Origin: Ligula intestinalis
Lineage: Eukaryota; Platyhelminthes; Cestoda; Diphyllobothriidea; Diphyllobothriidae
Length of the DNA stretch: 64,000 bases
Assembly (NCBI GenBank): GCA_036362985.1
Contig: JAYGXS010000001.1
Location: 53,924,629-53,988,628, forward strand
Direction of reading: 5' to 3'
Part shown: one piece after another, positions 49,199 through 64,000 of the stretch
How positions within the stretch are numbered: the stretch's first letter is position 1
How the letters are laid out: each line of letters starts with the position of its first letter
The notes under the pieces: generated by a model
The model's input: the letters and a program-made list of their open reading frames with translations, nothing else
Told to the model about the DNA's origin: nothing
The model's database searches: none
Program-made: the position numbers and the translations under genes

Positions 49199-52018
49199 GC
49201 GGGTTACCCGTTAGCTTAACTGTTGGCTACTGGGCACGTCCACAGATGGCGGATAGTGAAACGATCTTCAGCAAGGGCTAGCTGCAAAACAAGCAGCTTC
49301 CTGCGTCTGAGGAATAAGCAGTCGTGGACCAGCAGCGACAGTTCTAACAAAGCGTGGGGGACTGAGGTCTGGCGAACCGACTGCCTTATAAAATGCCGCA
49401 TGTCCCACCACCTCTCTGCGGTTAGGTTATTGAGACAACGGGCCAGAGTTTACAACTTGGAATAAACATTCCGAGAGGTCATTGAGAACCCGCTTGTATT
49501 CAAAATCCTCAATATCTTTCATGAGTATGTATACTCACGCTACTGCGATCTAAGCTACACCATTCTAGGTAAAAGACATGTGCCGCAACCTATTTCCAGT
49601 GGTGCGGGCGAATACTATGCGAATTGCACTACTTAACCGGGTAGTGGTAGTCGATGCTGGAATGTACGAACACGTCTCCAAACTTGTACACAAAATCGGA
49701 TGGCGTGCAGCCGACATGAGTACCACGTGGATGTTTGCTGTCCGTCCAAAGTCCAAATCCTAAACTCAGGCATCCAGGAAATGAAATGCAGGGAAGCGAT
49801 TCCCGCCTCACCCTCTAACACAGTGGCATAGGGGACTCTTCTCGTAGACAAGTTGTGGATGTTGCTCTCTTGGAACAAGTGCATTAACCACTACGGGCAT
49901 GGGAATCTGTAAATGACTGACCAGTTTATATTCGACTAAAGGGTTGCTCTGCGTAAAACTCTTTCCTCTCTCTCTATGAACCTACATCAGCTTCTAAATA
50001 GTAAGATAGGAAGCACTTATACTCGCAACTGCAAAAGTTATTTGAAAGACTTTTCCGTTGTGATCTGTTGATAGCTTCCGAGGACAGAAATGGTCAATCC
50101 GAACCCAGTGACTCAACAAACATTCACCTTATTAGTCTTTTTGTCTTTGGCCCTTGACTCGACAACGGTGAGAGAATGCTGCGTTTTTCTGATAAAAACA
50201 TGCTCCTTACCAAGACATGCTTTCGACTTAGTCATAAACCTCTACTAATCCAACGGTAACCATGGCGCCAGTCAGATCAATATAATCCTAGTTGGTCCAA
50301 GGTTCCGCAGCTGGGTTCACGATAGCAGGTTGATGCGAGGTGCGTAGACTAGTAACGCCCGTGGGTCTTGCCATGTTCTAGTTCGCACACGCCTATAGGT
50401 GCATATGTCATCTGCGTCCAAAATGCCACGTCCGAGATGCCTTGATGTCGCAAAACTCCGAGTGCCTAGCATCAACGAGGCCCTAAGCACAAAAATCCAG
50501 TCCCATTTTACGACTCCAGCCGACAGCAAATGCAGTGGAAATGTGTTATGGCTGAAAAGTTCAGTCGATGGGGCAGCAGAGAAACTCTTACATTCACTCA
50601 GCGGCGCCGCAGGGACTGAATAAACAGGAGAACCCTACAGCTGTCTGCCTAGATGGCTTGAGCCAGGTACCACAACGCTGTTTCCTTCCAACAATTCCGA
50701 AAGCTGACCGCACAGTCGGCTAGAGATGACTGGCATAAGTATTGGTCTGAAACAGACACTTCCATGGAGCAGGCCTCAAACGTTGGCGGCACTCAAAATC
50801 TCCATTATAGTATGTAGTAAGCTCTCTACACTCTCTGACTCTGTTCGCTTCGTATGTAGCAACTGTATTGTTGAAAATTCGGTCAAGATTGATCGCTGGC
50901 CTTAGCATTTCGAAGATGTCAGCATCTCTGATGAGCAGCTCAGCTTATGCGCAACAACGAAGCCTCTGGAGTGGTCATATTCCCATTAAAATCTACGGGT
51001 CTTGTGTTAAGGCCTTGGCACTCTGTCTCCATAAGGGGATCTAGCAAGCGCGGAGCAATGAGGTATTTTCGAATCATTGAGTTTTGGATATCCTGTTTAC
51101 TTTTCACTAAATGGGAGTTAATATGTGGGGTTAGCATTATCGTAGCATAAACTGAGAAGATCTCCACTATTGTCATTCTCAGATTGATCTAGCCTGTACG
51201 AGTCTCTAGGAAGGGGCCCTACCGACGCGGATTCTGTGATGGGTGGGGATGCGTCAACCAAATAGTAACATTGAGGCCCATTCTGGAATTTCGCCAAGCC
51301 TACCAACGACCGATGGCCGTCTTCCGTTTTGTCGACTTAGTCACTGCGTTCGATTCCGTCTATCATGAATCTCTGGGACGATTAATCGAAGAGGATAGAG
51401 AAAGGACCAAAAGCATAAAAGTGGTAAAGGCCTACTTTCGCTCCATCACCACGCGAATTCTGGTCCACAATGATACCTCCTAACCGTTCGATATCCGGTC
51501 TGGTGATAGACAAGATTGCATCCTGTCGCACATTCAGCTCAAGAACGCCACTGAGTGGATTCTCGGGAAAGCCCTTCTTAAAGAAGACGCTATTGAGCTT
51601 GCACCACGACGCCGGTTTATTAAGCTCAACTAAGTCGATTATACCTCCTTGCTAGCCTCAAGCTTTGGTAATCTAAATTCTCTAATGTCCCGGGTGAATG
51701 AAATCGCTACATCGGTTGGCTTGTCCATAAATACTGGGAAGACAAAATTATAATGCGGCTGCACCCCTGATCAGGACGATGCGCCCCTGGCCATCAACCT
51801 GAAAAAGTAGACAGCTTTAAATTACTCGGGCGAGGCTATGGAAGACATGGAAGAGATTATTGTACCTAGGAATTACGGTCTCCTTCACTGGAGAAGAGAA
51901 TATGTGAAGCTTTCCTGATATCTTACCCCTTAAAGATACGCGTGGAGATTAGCCGTCCGTGAAATTATTGAGACCAGCTAGATCAGGCATGATCACAATC
52001 GTATCAAATATAAGTACA
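49199..52018 (+). mobile_element. RTE-type LINE, old copy upstream of CYFIP
   Basis: The 5' end GGCGGGTTACCCGTTAGC and 3' end AGCTAGATCAGGCATGATCA match the 36.6-40.0 kb copy end to end. Recognisable parts are ACTACGCC-type endonuclease remains near 49.6-50.3 kb, a FVDLVTAFDSVYHESLG RT block near 51330-51380 and LASSFG near 51655. It has many frameshifts and stops and is shorter than the 36.6-kb copy (2.8 against 3.5 kb), so internal deletions occurred. Confidence 0.85.
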
Positions 52019-52295
52019 CTATTGTGAATAGGGCATAAACTAAAGTGATTTGAATTAATCACACAGAGGAACTAGGTGGCGAAGCCAATCATTAAACTAC
52101 ATACGTGCTTATGAAACATTTTTTATATTTACCGATCTGATGCCACCACTGTTACCACTTGACTGCGTTCTAAACAAGCCACCTGCGTATCTGATTACCT
52201 TGGATAAATTCGACGGGCTGAATGGCAAACGGTCAGACAACTAAGCCACGATGCGATTCGTCAAGTTGCCAGTGGAGGTCGGTCCACCCTAAAGG
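52019..52295 (+). promoter_or_regulatory. Space for CYFIP promoter and 5' UTR
   Basis: Only 277 bp separate the end of the LINE relic from the CYFIP ATG. No TATA box stands out. No clean splice acceptor for a spliced-leader exon was identified, although flatworms commonly trans-splice 5' ends. Confidence 0.35.

Positions 52296-64000
<11,705 letters not shown>

Overview
The window is nuclear DNA of a parasitic flatworm. The basis is three conserved animal genes cut into many exons with very short (32-56 nt) introns at their 5' ends, and a heavy load of Penelope-like elements (PLEs), RTE-type LINEs and SINEs. A large-genome tapeworm (diphyllobothriid type) is my best guess, but a trematode cannot be excluded from sequence alone. 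There is one 400-base assembly gap (13849-14248).

Three real genes were assembled by hand from splice sites, reading phase and remembered family conservation. (1) A RANGRF/MOG1 orthologue on the minus strand: two exons at 12137-12228 and 9801-9917, 3' part not found. (2) A SETD3 orthologue (actin-histidine N-methyltransferase) on the minus strand: 13 exons from the ATG at 44616 down to 26910, 424 codons with every junction in phase; the last exon(s) were not found. (3) A CYFIP/Sra-1 orthologue (WAVE regulatory complex subunit) on the plus strand: 10 exons from the ATG at 52296 to 61997, 849 codons with every junction in phase, running off the right edge. SETD3 and CYFIP are divergent neighbours and both act on actin.

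Layout. 1-1.8 kb: a near-perfect PLE palindrome. 3.2-3.8 kb: a broken Tc1/mariner-like transposase with a hairpin and a minisatellite. 4-9.8 kb: a dispersed repeat (called R1 here) and mostly featureless DNA. 9.8-12.2 kb: RANGRF. 12.6-14.8 kb: two more PLE relics in head-to-head form and the gap. 14.8-24.8 kb: no recognised gene except one RTE RT relic at 17.9-18.3 kb. 25.4-26.3 kb: a 5'-truncated RTE LINE. 26.9-44.6 kb: SETD3, whose 7.9-kb intron holds an RTE LINE, an R1 copy, a GAAA tract and a PLE relic. 47.5-48.7 kb: a CR1/Jockey-type RT relic. 49.2-52.0 kb: an old RTE copy ending about 280 bp before the CYFIP start codon. 52.3-62.0 kb: CYFIP, whose 5.6-kb intron 9 holds a still older RTE copy, a SINE, a tRNA-like sequence and a 727-bp foldback element. 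62.0-64.0 kb: CYFIP intron with an R2 repeat.

No wholly new coding system stands out. The most interesting signals are the ultrashort-intron 5' gene ends (including two GC-AG introns), the PLE palindrome with a repeated head-to-head PLE arrangement, the intronic foldback element, and the LINE that sits where the CYFIP promoter should be.
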